Part shown: positions 25,119 to 33,442 of the stretch, piece by piece
Layout: every line of letters begins with the position of its first letter
Position numbering within the stretch: position 1 is the stretch's first letter
Assembly: GCA_050299855.1 (NCBI GenBank)
Contig: JBNKWQ010000053.1
Span: forward strand, 93,537 to 157,536
Direction: 5' to 3'
Length of the DNA stretch: 64,000 bases
Source of the DNA: Hahella sp050299855
GTDB lineage: Bacteria > Pseudomonadota > Gammaproteobacteria > Pseudomonadales > Oleiphilaceae
Translations under genes and position numbers: made by a program
The notes under the pieces: model-generated
The model's database searches: none
Told to the model about the DNA's origin: nothing
Seen by the model: only the letters and a program-made list of their open reading frames with translations

Positions 25119-28100
25119 TTGCCTGGTTTGCGCGAAACCCTGTTGCGGCCAATCTGCTGATGGTGGTGTTGCTGTTATTGGGCATGATGTCTCTTTCGTT
25201 GAGCATTCCCCTGGAGGTGTTCCCGAGTATCGACCCGCGGGCGATTAACGTCTCCCTTTCATTACGTGGAGCCACCCCGGAAGAGGTTGAAGAGGGTATC
25301 AGCGTCAAAATTGAAGAAGCGGTACAGGACGTTGAAGGGATCGAAAAAATTACCAGTTACAGCTCGGAAAGCTCTGGCCGGGTCCGCATCGACGTTGATA
25401 GTGATTATGATCCTAAAGACGTACTCACCGAAGTTAAGAACAGAGTAGACGCTATCAGTACCTTTCCTCCAGACGCGGATAACCCGGTCGTCAGCCTGGC
25501 CCAGTACACCCGTGAAGTGATTACTGTCGCAATCTCAGGCCCTTTGTCGGAGTTGGAAATCCGCCAGCAGGCTGAAAGAGTGCGCGATGACCTGCTGCGT
25601 ATACCTGGAATAACCCAGGTTTCCCTTGATGGTGTTCGTCAATATGAAATGGCGATAGAAGTCTCGGATACAGTATTGAAGCAGTATCAGATTACGCTGC
25701 AGCAGATTGCTGACGCGATCAGCCGCAGTTCGCTGGATGTTTCTGCCGGTGCGCTCAGAACGGAAGGAGGTGAGGTCGTCATTCGCTCCAAAGGGCAGGC
25801 ATATCGGAGAGACGATTTTGAGAGCATTGTCATTCTTACCCAAAGAGATGGCAGTTTGATTCGATTGCGGGATCTGGCTCAGGTAAGGGATGGTTTTGAA
25901 GAGTCGCCACTGCGGTCGCGTTTTAACGGTCAGCCTGCTGCCTTTGTTGATGTCTTTCGGGTGGGGGAGCAGAGCGCGATCGACGTTGCCGACAAAGTGA
26001 AAAACTATATTGCCGAGCAGCAACATAAACTCCCTGAAACAGTGACTATGACCTATTGGCGCGACCGTTCCAAGATCGTCAAGAAGCGATTGCAGACGCT
26101 CACCAATAATGCCATCCAGGGTGGCATCCTGGTGTTGTTGCTACTGACGCTCTTTCTCCGTCCCTCGGTGGCCTTTTGGGTGTTCCTCGGGGTACCTATT
26201 TCATTCATGGGGGCATTTCTGTTCATGCCCTTTTTTGGTGTTACCCTGAATATCTTCAGTTTGTTTGCTTTCATTCTGGTTCTGGGAATTGTTGTGGATG
26301 ACGCAATCGTCACTGGGGAGAACGTTTACACTCACCTGCGGCAGGGCAAACCCGGCCTGTCTGCTGCTATTGATGGTACCCATGAAGTGGCTGTGCCCGT
26401 CACCTTCGGCATATTGACCACCATGGCGGCCTTTTTACCAATCGCCTTTGTTGAAGGGGCCAGGGGCCAGTTATTTGCCCAGATACCCGTGGTAGTGATT
26501 CCGATCTTTGCTTTTTCGCTGATAGAGTCAAAGCTGATTCTTCCAGCGCATTTACGGCATGTCAAAATTCCCCAACCCGGACAGCGGGTGGGACGCCTGC
26601 AACAATGGCAACAGAGTTTTGCCGACGGTTTTGAGCGGGCCGTGTTGTACTACTATCATCCATTGCTGCGCTGGACTCTGCATCACCGCTATTTGTTCCT
26701 GTCTTTTTCAGTGGGTTTACTGATTCTTTTGTATGCGTTATTCACCTCAGGTTGGGTAAAGTTTGTCTTTTTCCCCCGGGTGCAGAGCGAGATTGCCCGA
26801 GCTTCGCTGACAATGCCGGTAGGAACACCGTTTGAAGTGACAGATGCTCATGTGGCACGAATGACCGAGGCTGCACTTAAGCTTAAGGACAAATATAGTC
26901 AGAATGGTGAAGACCTGATCCTGGATATCCAGGCGACCACAGGAAGCGCCTGGGGGGGAAGTAATGCCTCCCATCATGGCCGTGTGTTTTTCGAAATTAC
27001 CGCACCGGAAGACCGTACGACGGAGATCACCAGCAATGCTTTAGTAAATGAATGGCGAGGGCTTATCGGCGCGGTAGCGGGCGCGGAATCTCTGACGTAC
27101 CGGGCGGAAATCGGTCGGGTAAATGAACCGGTCGATATTCAGTTGTCAGGCCAGAATTTTACGGATCTGAAGGCCGTATCTGACCAGATCAAGTCCCGTC
27201 TGGCGATCTACCCGACGATTTTTGATATTACCGATACCCTGTCGGACGGGAAGGAAGAGCTGCAGATCATTCTACGGCAGGAAGCCTATACCTTGGGGAT
27301 GAGTCGGTCCGATATCGTGAACCAGGTACGGCAGGCGTTTTACGGCTATGAAGTTCAGCGTATTCAGCGTGGTAGGGATAATGTGCACGTGATCGTGCGC
27401 TTTACGGAAGCCGGTCGGCGCAATATTAATCAGCTTCAGGACATGCTGCTTACTACCCAGGATGGGCGGCGTATACCTCTGGCGCAGGTGGCGGATTTAC
27501 AGCCGGGACTTAGCCCTACAACGATCACCCGTATTGACCGCTATCGTACTGTCAATGTGCAGGCGGATATCGACAAGCTCAACACCAATATGCTGTTGTT
27601 GCAGCAGGAAATGAACGATTTTATGGATGGCCTGATGCATCAATATCCTGGTGTACAGTATTCCTGGGAAGGCGAGGCGCGGGAACAGCGGGAGTCTTTC
27701 AGCAGCCTCAAGTGGGGACTGCTGTTCGTGGTGTTTGTGATCTATAGCCTGTTGGCGATTCCCTTCAAGTCTTACTTTCAGCCGATTATAGTCATGTCCG
27801 TCATCCCTTTCGGTGCCATTGGTGCTATTGGTGGACACATGATCATGGGAATGGATCTGACACTAATCAGTTTGTTGGGAATGTTGGCGCTTATCGGCGT
27901 GGTGGTAAATGACAGTCTGGTACTGGTGGATTTTATCAATCAGAGACGTCGACATTCAGAGCCGCTTCGGGATGCCATTCTTACTGCCGGGGTCAAGCGA
28001 TTTCGGCCGGTTATGCTGACTTCGTTGACAACGTTCATCGGCCTGATGCCGCTTTTATTTGAGAAATCCACGCAAGCGCAGTTTCTCATCCCCATGGCGG

Positions 28101-28246
28101 TGTCATTGGGGTTCGGGATACTGTTTGCGACCGTTCTGACTTTGCTGCTGGTGCCGGTAAATTATTTGATTGTGGAAGATGTAAAGCGGATGTTCTCAGT
28201 TTCGGGCGAAGGTTCTCAAACATCGTCGGCGGACGCGATAAAATAG
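25115..28246 (+). CDS. RND family efflux pump, inner-membrane permease (AcrB/HAE-1-like)
   Basis: 1043 aa, full length. It shows twelve membrane helices in two halves, the first starting at NPVAANLLMVVLLLLGMMSLSLSIPLEVFPSIDPRAINVSLSLRGATPEEVEE. The TM4 proton-relay pair appears as LGIVVDDAIVTGENVYTHL, and the pseudo-repeat as GVVVNDSLVLVDFINQRRR. The sequence resembles the MexF/AcrB-related HAE-1 branch found in marine gammaproteobacteria. It exports hydrophobic or amphipathic compounds by proton antiport as a trimer with the adaptor. Start overlaps the adaptor's stop. Confidence 0.93.
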   Translation: MIAWFARNPVAANLLMVVLLLLGMMSLSLSIPLEVFPSIDPRAINVSLSLRGATPEEVEEGISVKIEEAVQDVEGIEKITSYSSESSGRVRIDVDSDYDPKDVLTEVKNRVDAISTFPPDADNPVVSLAQYTREVITVAISGPLSELEIRQQAERVRDDLLRIPGITQVSLDGVRQYEMAIEVSDTVLKQYQITLQQIADAISRSSLDVSAGALRTEGGEVVIRSKGQAYRRDDFESIVILTQRDGSLIRLRDLAQVRDGFEESPLRSRFNGQPAAFVDVFRVGEQSAIDVADKVKNYIAEQQHKLPETVTMTYWRDRSKIVKKRLQTLTNNAIQGGILVLLLLTLFLRPSVAFWVFLGVPISFMGAFLFMPFFGVTLNIFSLFAFILVLGIVVDDAIVTGENVYTHLRQGKPGLSAAIDGTHEVAVPVTFGILTTMAAFLPIAFVEGARGQLFAQIPVVVIPIFAFSLIESKLILPAHLRHVKIPQPGQRVGRLQQWQQSFADGFERAVLYYYHPLLRWTLHHRYLFLSFSVGLLILLYALFTSGWVKFVFFPRVQSEIARASLTMPVGTPFEVTDAHVARMTEAALKLKDKYSQNGEDLILDIQATTGSAWGGSNASHHGRVFFEITAPEDRTTEITSNALVNEWRGLIGAVAGAESLTYRAEIGRVNEPVDIQLSGQNFTDLKAVSDQIKSRLAIYPTIFDITDTLSDGKEELQIILRQEAYTLGMSRSDIVNQVRQAFYGYEVQRIQRGRDNVHVIVRFTEAGRRNINQLQDMLLTTQDGRRIPLAQVADLQPGLSPTTITRIDRYRTVNVQADIDKLNTNMLLLQQEMNDFMDGLMHQYPGVQYSWEGEAREQRESFSSLKWGLLFVVFVIYSLLAIPFKSYFQPIIVMSVIPFGAIGAIGGHMIMGMDLTLISLLGMLALIGVVVNDSLVLVDFINQRRRHSEPLRDAILTAGVKRFRPVMLTSLTTFIGLMPLLFEKSTQAQFLIPMAVSLGFGILFATVLTLLLVPVNYLIVEDVKRMFSVSGEGSQTSSADAIK

Positions 28247-28282
28247 CACTGCCTTTGATGCGATGTGATCGGAGATATTGTG

Positions 28283-28873
28283 ATGTTAGTGAATCGACGA
28301 AAGCTTTTGCTAACCGGCGTTGCGGCCTCAATCATGAGTCCTTTAAGTGCTGTTGTGATGGGGGAAGAGGCAACACTCCCACCGACGCCTGCATGTGGTA
28401 ATAATGCAGATCTGACGGCCGCACAAACCGCAGGCCCCTTTTATCTTGCCCGGAGTCCTGAACGACGGGATCTGCGTGAAGGCGATACCGGTGATACTTT
28501 CTTGCTTCAGGGTTGGGTGGTGAACCAGCAGTGCCAGCCGTTGGAGAATGTGGTCGTCGATCTTTGGCACGCCAATGCCCAGGGGCAATATGATCGCCGG
28601 GGATATCGTTATCGTGGATACCAGCGCAGTCATTCCCGGGGAGGCTTTTCATTTCTCACTATTCACCCCGGTCTTTATCCTGGCCGGACCCCGCATTTCC
28701 ATGTGCGTTTGTGGCAAAATCAGCAACTGCTGCTCACCACGCAACTGTATTTTCCGGGTATTGCACAGAATCAGCGGGATGGCTTATTTGACCCTGCGCT
28801 TCTCATGTCAGTGAATACAATGCCAGGCGGCGATAAGGGACAGTTCCTGTTTGTTCTCAACAAGGGGGTATGA
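28283..28873 (+). CDS. Secreted intradiol dioxygenase-like protein
   Basis: 196 aa from ATG 28283, with GGAG 8 bases upstream; a GTG at 28265 is in frame but has no ribosome site. The N-terminus NRRKLLLTGVAASIMSPLSAVVMG resembles a Tat-type signal (Arg-Arg then hydrophobic core). The mature part has the protocatechuate 3,4-dioxygenase-like beta sandwich: TAGPFY, VVDLWHANAQGQYD, the Tyr-rich RRGYRYRGYQ and the metal-binding HFHVRLW. These supply two Tyr and two His iron-ligand candidates. Family members cleave catechols, but secreted ones often lack known substrates. It lies 36 bp after the RND pump gene, so it may be cotranscribed. Confidence 0.75.
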   Translation: MLVNRRKLLLTGVAASIMSPLSAVVMGEEATLPPTPACGNNADLTAAQTAGPFYLARSPERRDLREGDTGDTFLLQGWVVNQQCQPLENVVVDLWHANAQGQYDRRGYRYRGYQRSHSRGGFSFLTIHPGLYPGRTPHFHVRLWQNQQLLLTTQLYFPGIAQNQRDGLFDPALLMSVNTMPGGDKGQFLFVLNKGV

Positions 28874-28895
28874 GCCCCTGGAGTTTATGTTGACA

Positions 28896-29243
28896 TTAGT
28901 CGTCGTTACTGCCTAGTGACGGGCGTCGATTCGAACGTTTATCTTCCCAGTCCAGGTCGTTTGGATCGTACCAGCCGATGTGAGTAAGTACATCCTTACG
29001 TGTCGAGTAAGACAGGGTGTCCCAAAGGTCTCGAAACTGCTCAAGACCCCGATCACGACGTTTGGAGACCTTACTGGAAAGCCTGGAAATAATGGTCGGT
29101 AATTTGAGTGCTTCTCCCAACTGACCGGGTACAATAATTTCCTGGCCCCATATTTTCTTTTTATGGGTACGGGCCGCCAGCACCTGTTGTAAAGTTGCGG
29201 CTGCCTGTAGCGCCTTATCTATATCGAACTCGTTGCTTTGCAT
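28896..29243 (-). CDS. Uncharacterised soluble protein
   Basis: About 115 aa from ATG 29243 (MQSNEFDIDKALQAAATL...); a TTG at 29267 would add eight residues, and neither start has a good ribosome site. The protein is charged and mostly helical, with a basic block (THKKKIWG, KVSKRRDRG) and an acidic Trp-rich end (HIGWYDPNDLDWEDKRSNRR). No signal peptide, no membrane segment and no recognised family. It is convergent with the dioxygenase gene, 22 bp apart. Confidence 0.55.
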   Translation of the reverse strand: MQSNEFDIDKALQAAATLQQVLAARTHKKKIWGQEIIVPGQLGEALKLPTIISRLSSKVSKRRDRGLEQFRDLWDTLSYSTRKDVLTHIGWYDPNDLDWEDKRSNRRPSLGSNDD

Positions 29244-29331
29244 GGAATCAATCAGTCGATAGCTCAAAACCTATTATCATAGCGGATTGAAGTAGTAACA
29301 TTGAAGGCCCATTAAGGATAGACCGGAGCAC

Positions 29332-29357
29332 AAAAAAAGGGGCTGCGAAGCAGCCCC
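29332..29357 (-). terminator. strong minus-strand terminator with no matching gene
   Basis: GGGGCTGC (29339-29346) and GCAGCCCC (29350-29357) form a perfect 8-bp GC-rich stem with a 3-base loop. On the minus strand it is followed by TTTTTTT (29338-29332), an excellent intrinsic terminator. No minus-strand gene ends just to its right. On the plus strand only a weak T-rich stretch follows. Confidence 0.7.
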
Positions 29358-29603
29358 TGGTGTTTTATGGATGATTGCAGGAAGGCGTCGTAAATACCTT
29401 CCTGAATCCAACAGTCTTTACGTTAATGCCATTGGGAGAATTTCAGTGCCCTTTGGAGAAATAAAACCACTTACCGAGGGCAATATAGCCAATTAGTGTG
29501 TTTTCCTACGATTGCCTATACTTAATGGATGATCTTACGTCCCAGGCTTGAAGTAGACCTAAACAGGCAACATTGCTGCCAATATTCATAAGTAGGCATA
29601 AGT
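29358..29603 (-). other. intergenic region, candidate small-RNA locus
   Basis: The region between the orphan terminator and the plus-strand binding-protein gene has no open frame I can support. A second hairpin, CAGGAAGG with CCTTCCTG (about 29378-29404), stands next to the terminator. A minus-strand transcript ending in the terminator is therefore possible. I could not identify a convincing promoter, and no known RNA family was recognised. Confidence 0.3.
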
Positions 29604-30392
29604 TTGAAAGGACCTCAAATTTTATTAATTTATGCGATCCTGCTGGCATTTATCAGCTCAAGCAGCTATGGCCAGGAACGCTATACCGTTGTCACCGGAT
29701 TAGACAGTAATCCGCCTTTCAGCGGGCCTGACTTACCTGAAGGCGGTCTGGTTACCCAGATAATTCAGGAAGCCGTGGAGCGTATGGGGGCGACCAGCGA
29801 AGTCGAGTATCTGCCCTGGAATCAGGCCTATCGCAGGACCGATTTGGCTCAGGTGTTGGGTGCTTTTCCCTATGTTAAAGACAAGGATAGACTGGAAAAA
29901 TTTTATTTTTCGGTACCTCTATACGTTACCGTAGAACGCTTTTTTATTGCCGCCGGTGCTGACATAAAGTTTGAGCAGGACAGTGATTTGCAGGACAAAA
30001 TTATCTGTCGGCCTCTAGGCTACAGCCATGAAAGTATTTTGCGTTTACTCGACTCCAGCCTGGTCAAGTTATGGGAGCCTCATGACCTTAAGACCTGCTT
30101 CCAGATTCTGGTTGCGGGTAGGGTTGACCTGGTACCTATAGGCGAAGAAACCGGACGCGCTCTGATTTATCAGCTGTATGGCAATCACCCCCCGATCGAT
30201 GTATTACCTAAACCGATACAGGTAAATGGTTATCACCTGATGGTTTCCAAAAATTATCCTGAAGCTGCGGCTGTGGTGCAGCGATTTGACGCGGCGGTAA
30301 AAACAATGTGGGAAGATGGCAGAATGGCAGCTCTGTATCAATTACACGAGACCGAACTGCCTGCAGCGGAAATGTTTTTACTGGCCCCCTGA
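29604..30392 (+). CDS. Orphan periplasmic solute-binding protein (SBP_bac_3-like)
   Basis: 262 aa, TTG start with AGTAGG upstream. A signal peptide (KGPQILLIYAILLAFISSSSYGQ) precedes a bilobal amino-acid-binding-protein fold: VVTGLDSNPPFSGPDLPEGGLVTQIIQEAVERMG then EYLPWNQAYRRTD. The domain resembles ligand-binding parts of polar amino acid importers, but no permease or ATPase gene is adjacent. Such free binding proteins in gammaproteobacteria may feed a distant transporter or act in sensing. The ligand is unknown. Confidence 0.75.
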   Translation: MKGPQILLIYAILLAFISSSSYGQERYTVVTGLDSNPPFSGPDLPEGGLVTQIIQEAVERMGATSEVEYLPWNQAYRRTDLAQVLGAFPYVKDKDRLEKFYFSVPLYVTVERFFIAAGADIKFEQDSDLQDKIICRPLGYSHESILRLLDSSLVKLWEPHDLKTCFQILVAGRVDLVPIGEETGRALIYQLYGNHPPIDVLPKPIQVNGYHLMVSKNYPEAAAVVQRFDAAVKTMWEDGRMAALYQLHETELPAAEMFLLAP

Positions 30393-30459
30393 AGGCAGAT
30401 ATTCCCGTCCGGTACGCGTCCAATCCCTACTAATACCGGCTTAGCGTGAAATAAAGCGT

Positions 30460-32043
30460 TTAATCGTCGCTGTCATCTTCCTCGACCGGTGGCTTTTCCG
30501 GACAGTGGTAGCTCTTAATGGCCTTGTCGCCATCGACGGATACCAGGTGAATGTCAAAGCCCCACAAACGGTGCACATGCTTTAAAACTTCTGCTACTTC
30601 CTTGTCGTATAGTGGAACCCGGTCGATGGGGGTGTGGCGCAAGGTGAGGGAGCGATCGCCGCGTACATCCACATTCCAGGCCTGAATATTCGGGTCTCGG
30701 AAACTCAGGTTATATTGTCGTGCCAGTTGCTCCCGTACGGCTCTGTAACCGGAATCATCATGAATGGCGGTTACTTGATATTCGGCGTCGTGATCATCAT
30801 CCAGAATAGTGAAGAATTTGAAATCACGAATCACCTTGGGCGACAGAAACTGCAGGATAAAGCTCTCATCCTTGAAGTTGCGCATGGCGAAATGCAGTGT
30901 TTCCAGCCAGTCAGAGCCAGCTATATCCGGAAACCAGTGACGATCCTCATCAGTTGGGTCAGTGCAGATTCTTTTAATGTCCTGGAACATGGCAAAACCC
31001 AGGGCATAGGGGTTGATGCCGCTGTACCAGGGGCTGTCAAACGGCGGCTGGTAAACGACTGACGTGTGGCTTTGTAAAAACTCCAACATAAAGCCATCAG
31101 TAATCTGGCCTTTATCATAGAGCCGGTTGATCAGCGTATAGTGCCAGAAGGTCGCCCAGCCCTCGTTCATGACCTGGGTTTGGCGCTGGGGATAGAAGTA
31201 TTGCGCGACTTTGCGAACAATCCTGACCACTTCCCGTTGCCAGGGTTCCAGCAGAGGGGCATTTTTCTCAATAAAGTAAAGCAGGTTTTCCTGAGGCTCC
31301 ACTGGGAAGCGCTTCTGGTTTTGAATTTCCTTGTCGCTACCTTTCAATGGGATAGTGCGCCACAGATCATTGACCTGCTTCTGCAGATATTCTTCCCGTT
31401 CGCGCTGTCTTTTCACCTCTTCCGCCGCTGAAATGGGTGAAGGGCGTTTATAGCGGTCCACCCCATGATTCATGATGGCGTGGCAGGAATCCAGTATCTG
31501 TTCCACAGCATTGATGCCATGGCGGCGTTCACATTCAGCCAGATAGTTTTTGGCGAAAATCAGGTAGTCGATGATAGCACTGGCATCGGTCCAGGTGCGG
31601 AACAGGTAATTGCCTTTAAAGAATGAATTATGCCCGTAACAGGCATGGGCAATGACCAGAGCCTGCATCATCATGGTGTTTTCTTCCATGAGGTAAGCGA
31701 TGCAGGGATCGGAATTAATGACGATCTCGTAGGCCAACCCCATCTGGCCACGCTTGTAGAGCTTTTCAGTCTGTAGAAACTGCTTACCGAATGACCAGTG
31801 GTTGTAGCCGACCGGCATGCCCACTGATGAGTATGCATCCATCATCTGCTCGGCGCTGATAACCTCAATCTGGTTGGGGTAGGTTTCCAGGTTGAATTCC
31901 CGGGCACATTCAGCAATGGCCTCGTCATATTGCTGGATCAGCTCAAAAGTCCACTCAGACTCCTTGGAAATCGGTTTCCGTTCGTTCGCCTTTGGAACTA
32001 TGGGTTTCTTGTCCGGCAATGTTTCATTGACTGTCTCAGGCAT
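30460..32043 (-). CDS. spoVR: SpoVR family protein
   Basis: 527 aa, the size of the family (YcgB in E. coli). The conserved N-terminal region contains WTFELIQQYDEAIAECAREFNLETYPNQIEVISAEQMMDAY, HWSFGK, SDPCIAYLMEEN and HACYGHNSFFKGNYLF; later VMNEGWATFWHY (an HxE-like zinc-site environment) and INPYALGFAMFQDI. Function is unknown, though the gene is co-regulated with prkA and yeaH in stationary phase and starvation. Its ATG overlaps the yeaH stop by 8 bases (ATGCCTGA), so translation is coupled. It closes the prkA-yeaH-spoVR operon. Confidence 0.95.
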   Translation of the reverse strand: MPETVNETLPDKKPIVPKANERKPISKESEWTFELIQQYDEAIAECAREFNLETYPNQIEVISAEQMMDAYSSVGMPVGYNHWSFGKQFLQTEKLYKRGQMGLAYEIVINSDPCIAYLMEENTMMMQALVIAHACYGHNSFFKGNYLFRTWTDASAIIDYLIFAKNYLAECERRHGINAVEQILDSCHAIMNHGVDRYKRPSPISAAEEVKRQREREEYLQKQVNDLWRTIPLKGSDKEIQNQKRFPVEPQENLLYFIEKNAPLLEPWQREVVRIVRKVAQYFYPQRQTQVMNEGWATFWHYTLINRLYDKGQITDGFMLEFLQSHTSVVYQPPFDSPWYSGINPYALGFAMFQDIKRICTDPTDEDRHWFPDIAGSDWLETLHFAMRNFKDESFILQFLSPKVIRDFKFFTILDDDHDAEYQVTAIHDDSGYRAVREQLARQYNLSFRDPNIQAWNVDVRGDRSLTLRHTPIDRVPLYDKEVAEVLKHVHRLWGFDIHLVSVDGDKAIKSYHCPEKPPVEEDDSDD

Positions 32044-33343
32044 GATGCTCTACCTGTTTTTGGAACAACTTCCGGAAAACCGGATAAATATCCGCTTCAT
32101 CCATTATCTGCTGCATGGAGAACCGATCCTTGTACATTTCCATCAGCTTTTCATACTCATGCCAGAGCATCTGATGCTCATGGGGAGTAATTTCAATATA
32201 CGAGTAATACTGCACAAAGGGCAGGATATTTTCCGACAATAATTTACTGCAGCGGGGCGAGTCATCATTCCAGTTATCGCCGTCCGATGCCTGGGCTGCA
32301 TAGATATTCCAGTCTTCAGTAGGGTAACGCTGTTCCATAATTTCCCGCATCATTTTCAATGCGCTGGAAACAATGGTGCCGCCAGTTTCCCGGGAATAGA
32401 AAAACTCTTCTTCGTCCACTTCCTTGGCGCTGGTATGGTGACGGATAAACACTACGTCAATTTTTTCATAGTTCCGCTTCAGGAACAGATACAACAGGAT
32501 AAAGAAACGTTTGGCGATATCCTTGTGGGTCTGGCTCATGGAGCCTGATACGTCCATCAGGCAGAACATGACCGCTGCGGTCGCCGGTTTCGGCTGTTTG
32601 ACATGCTGGTTGTAGCGAATGTCGATTTCATCGATGAAAGGAATGCGCTGAACACGCCCTTTTAGTCGTTTGATCTCTTCTTCCAGCGCTTCGATCTGAT
32701 CCTCTTTACTGAAAACAGGATCATCCGGTACCGGCGAGCGTTTAATCGCTTCCAACTGCTCTTCCAGGTCACTGATCTTCTTGCGTACATTGCCTGACAA
32801 CGCCAAGCGGCGGGCATATGCGCCCCGCATGCTGCGAATGACGTTGATTTTGGCGGGTGTCCCATGGGAGGTGTACCCCGCCCGCACGTATTTAAAGTTG
32901 GAGGTTTCCTTTAACTGCTTTTGTACCAGGTTAGGTAGGGCCAGATCTTCAAACATGAAATCCAGAAACTCCTCCTGGGAGATCTGGAATACGAAATCAT
33001 CCATACCTTCACCCTGGTCGCTGGCCTGGCCCTGGCCGGAACCGCCACCGCCACCTCCACCGGGTGGACGTGGAATGCTGTCGCCGGTGACAAACTCCTT
33101 GTTGCCTGGATGGCTCTGAGAACGACGGCCCCCCTTGCCATGACGGAAAGTGGGCTCACCGATATCTTTGCTGGGTATAGAAATGCTTTCACCACGGTCG
33201 ATATCCGTGATGGATCTCTTGTTGACTGCATCGGCGACCGCTTTCTTGATATGGTCACGATAGCGTCTGAGAAAGCGCTGTCGATTGATAGCGCTCTTAT
33301 TTTTACCGTTCAGGCGACGGTCAATAACGTGGGTGACACCCAT
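32036..33343 (-). CDS. yeaH: YeaH family protein (DUF444, VWA-like)
   Basis: 435 aa. The N-terminus carries a basic segment (RRLNGKNKSAINRQRFLRRYRDHIKKAV) and a Gly-rich linker (PPGGGGGGGSGQGQ). The C-terminal half is a von Willebrand A-like domain with the metal-ion site motif DVSGSMS, followed by FILLYLFLKRNYEKIDVVFIRHHTSAKEV and ETGGT. YeaH is the usual partner of PrkA kinase in stress and nutrient-limitation responses; its biochemical role is unknown. Second gene of the operon. Confidence 0.93.
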   Translation of the reverse strand: MGVTHVIDRRLNGKNKSAINRQRFLRRYRDHIKKAVADAVNKRSITDIDRGESISIPSKDIGEPTFRHGKGGRRSQSHPGNKEFVTGDSIPRPPGGGGGGGSGQGQASDQGEGMDDFVFQISQEEFLDFMFEDLALPNLVQKQLKETSNFKYVRAGYTSHGTPAKINVIRSMRGAYARRLALSGNVRKKISDLEEQLEAIKRSPVPDDPVFSKEDQIEALEEEIKRLKGRVQRIPFIDEIDIRYNQHVKQPKPATAAVMFCLMDVSGSMSQTHKDIAKRFFILLYLFLKRNYEKIDVVFIRHHTSAKEVDEEEFFYSRETGGTIVSSALKMMREIMEQRYPTEDWNIYAAQASDGDNWNDDSPRCSKLLSENILPFVQYYSYIEITPHEHQMLWHEYEKLMEMYKDRFSMQQIMDEADIYPVFRKLFQKQVEHHA

Positions 33344-33442
33344 AGTGTGCTCCCGTTGTCGGAAATTATTGTAAATGCCGAGTCATCGTAATCTTGATTA
33401 GCCTCAGGCTGCGTATACTCCCGGGAGCTGCAGCCGGATGAC

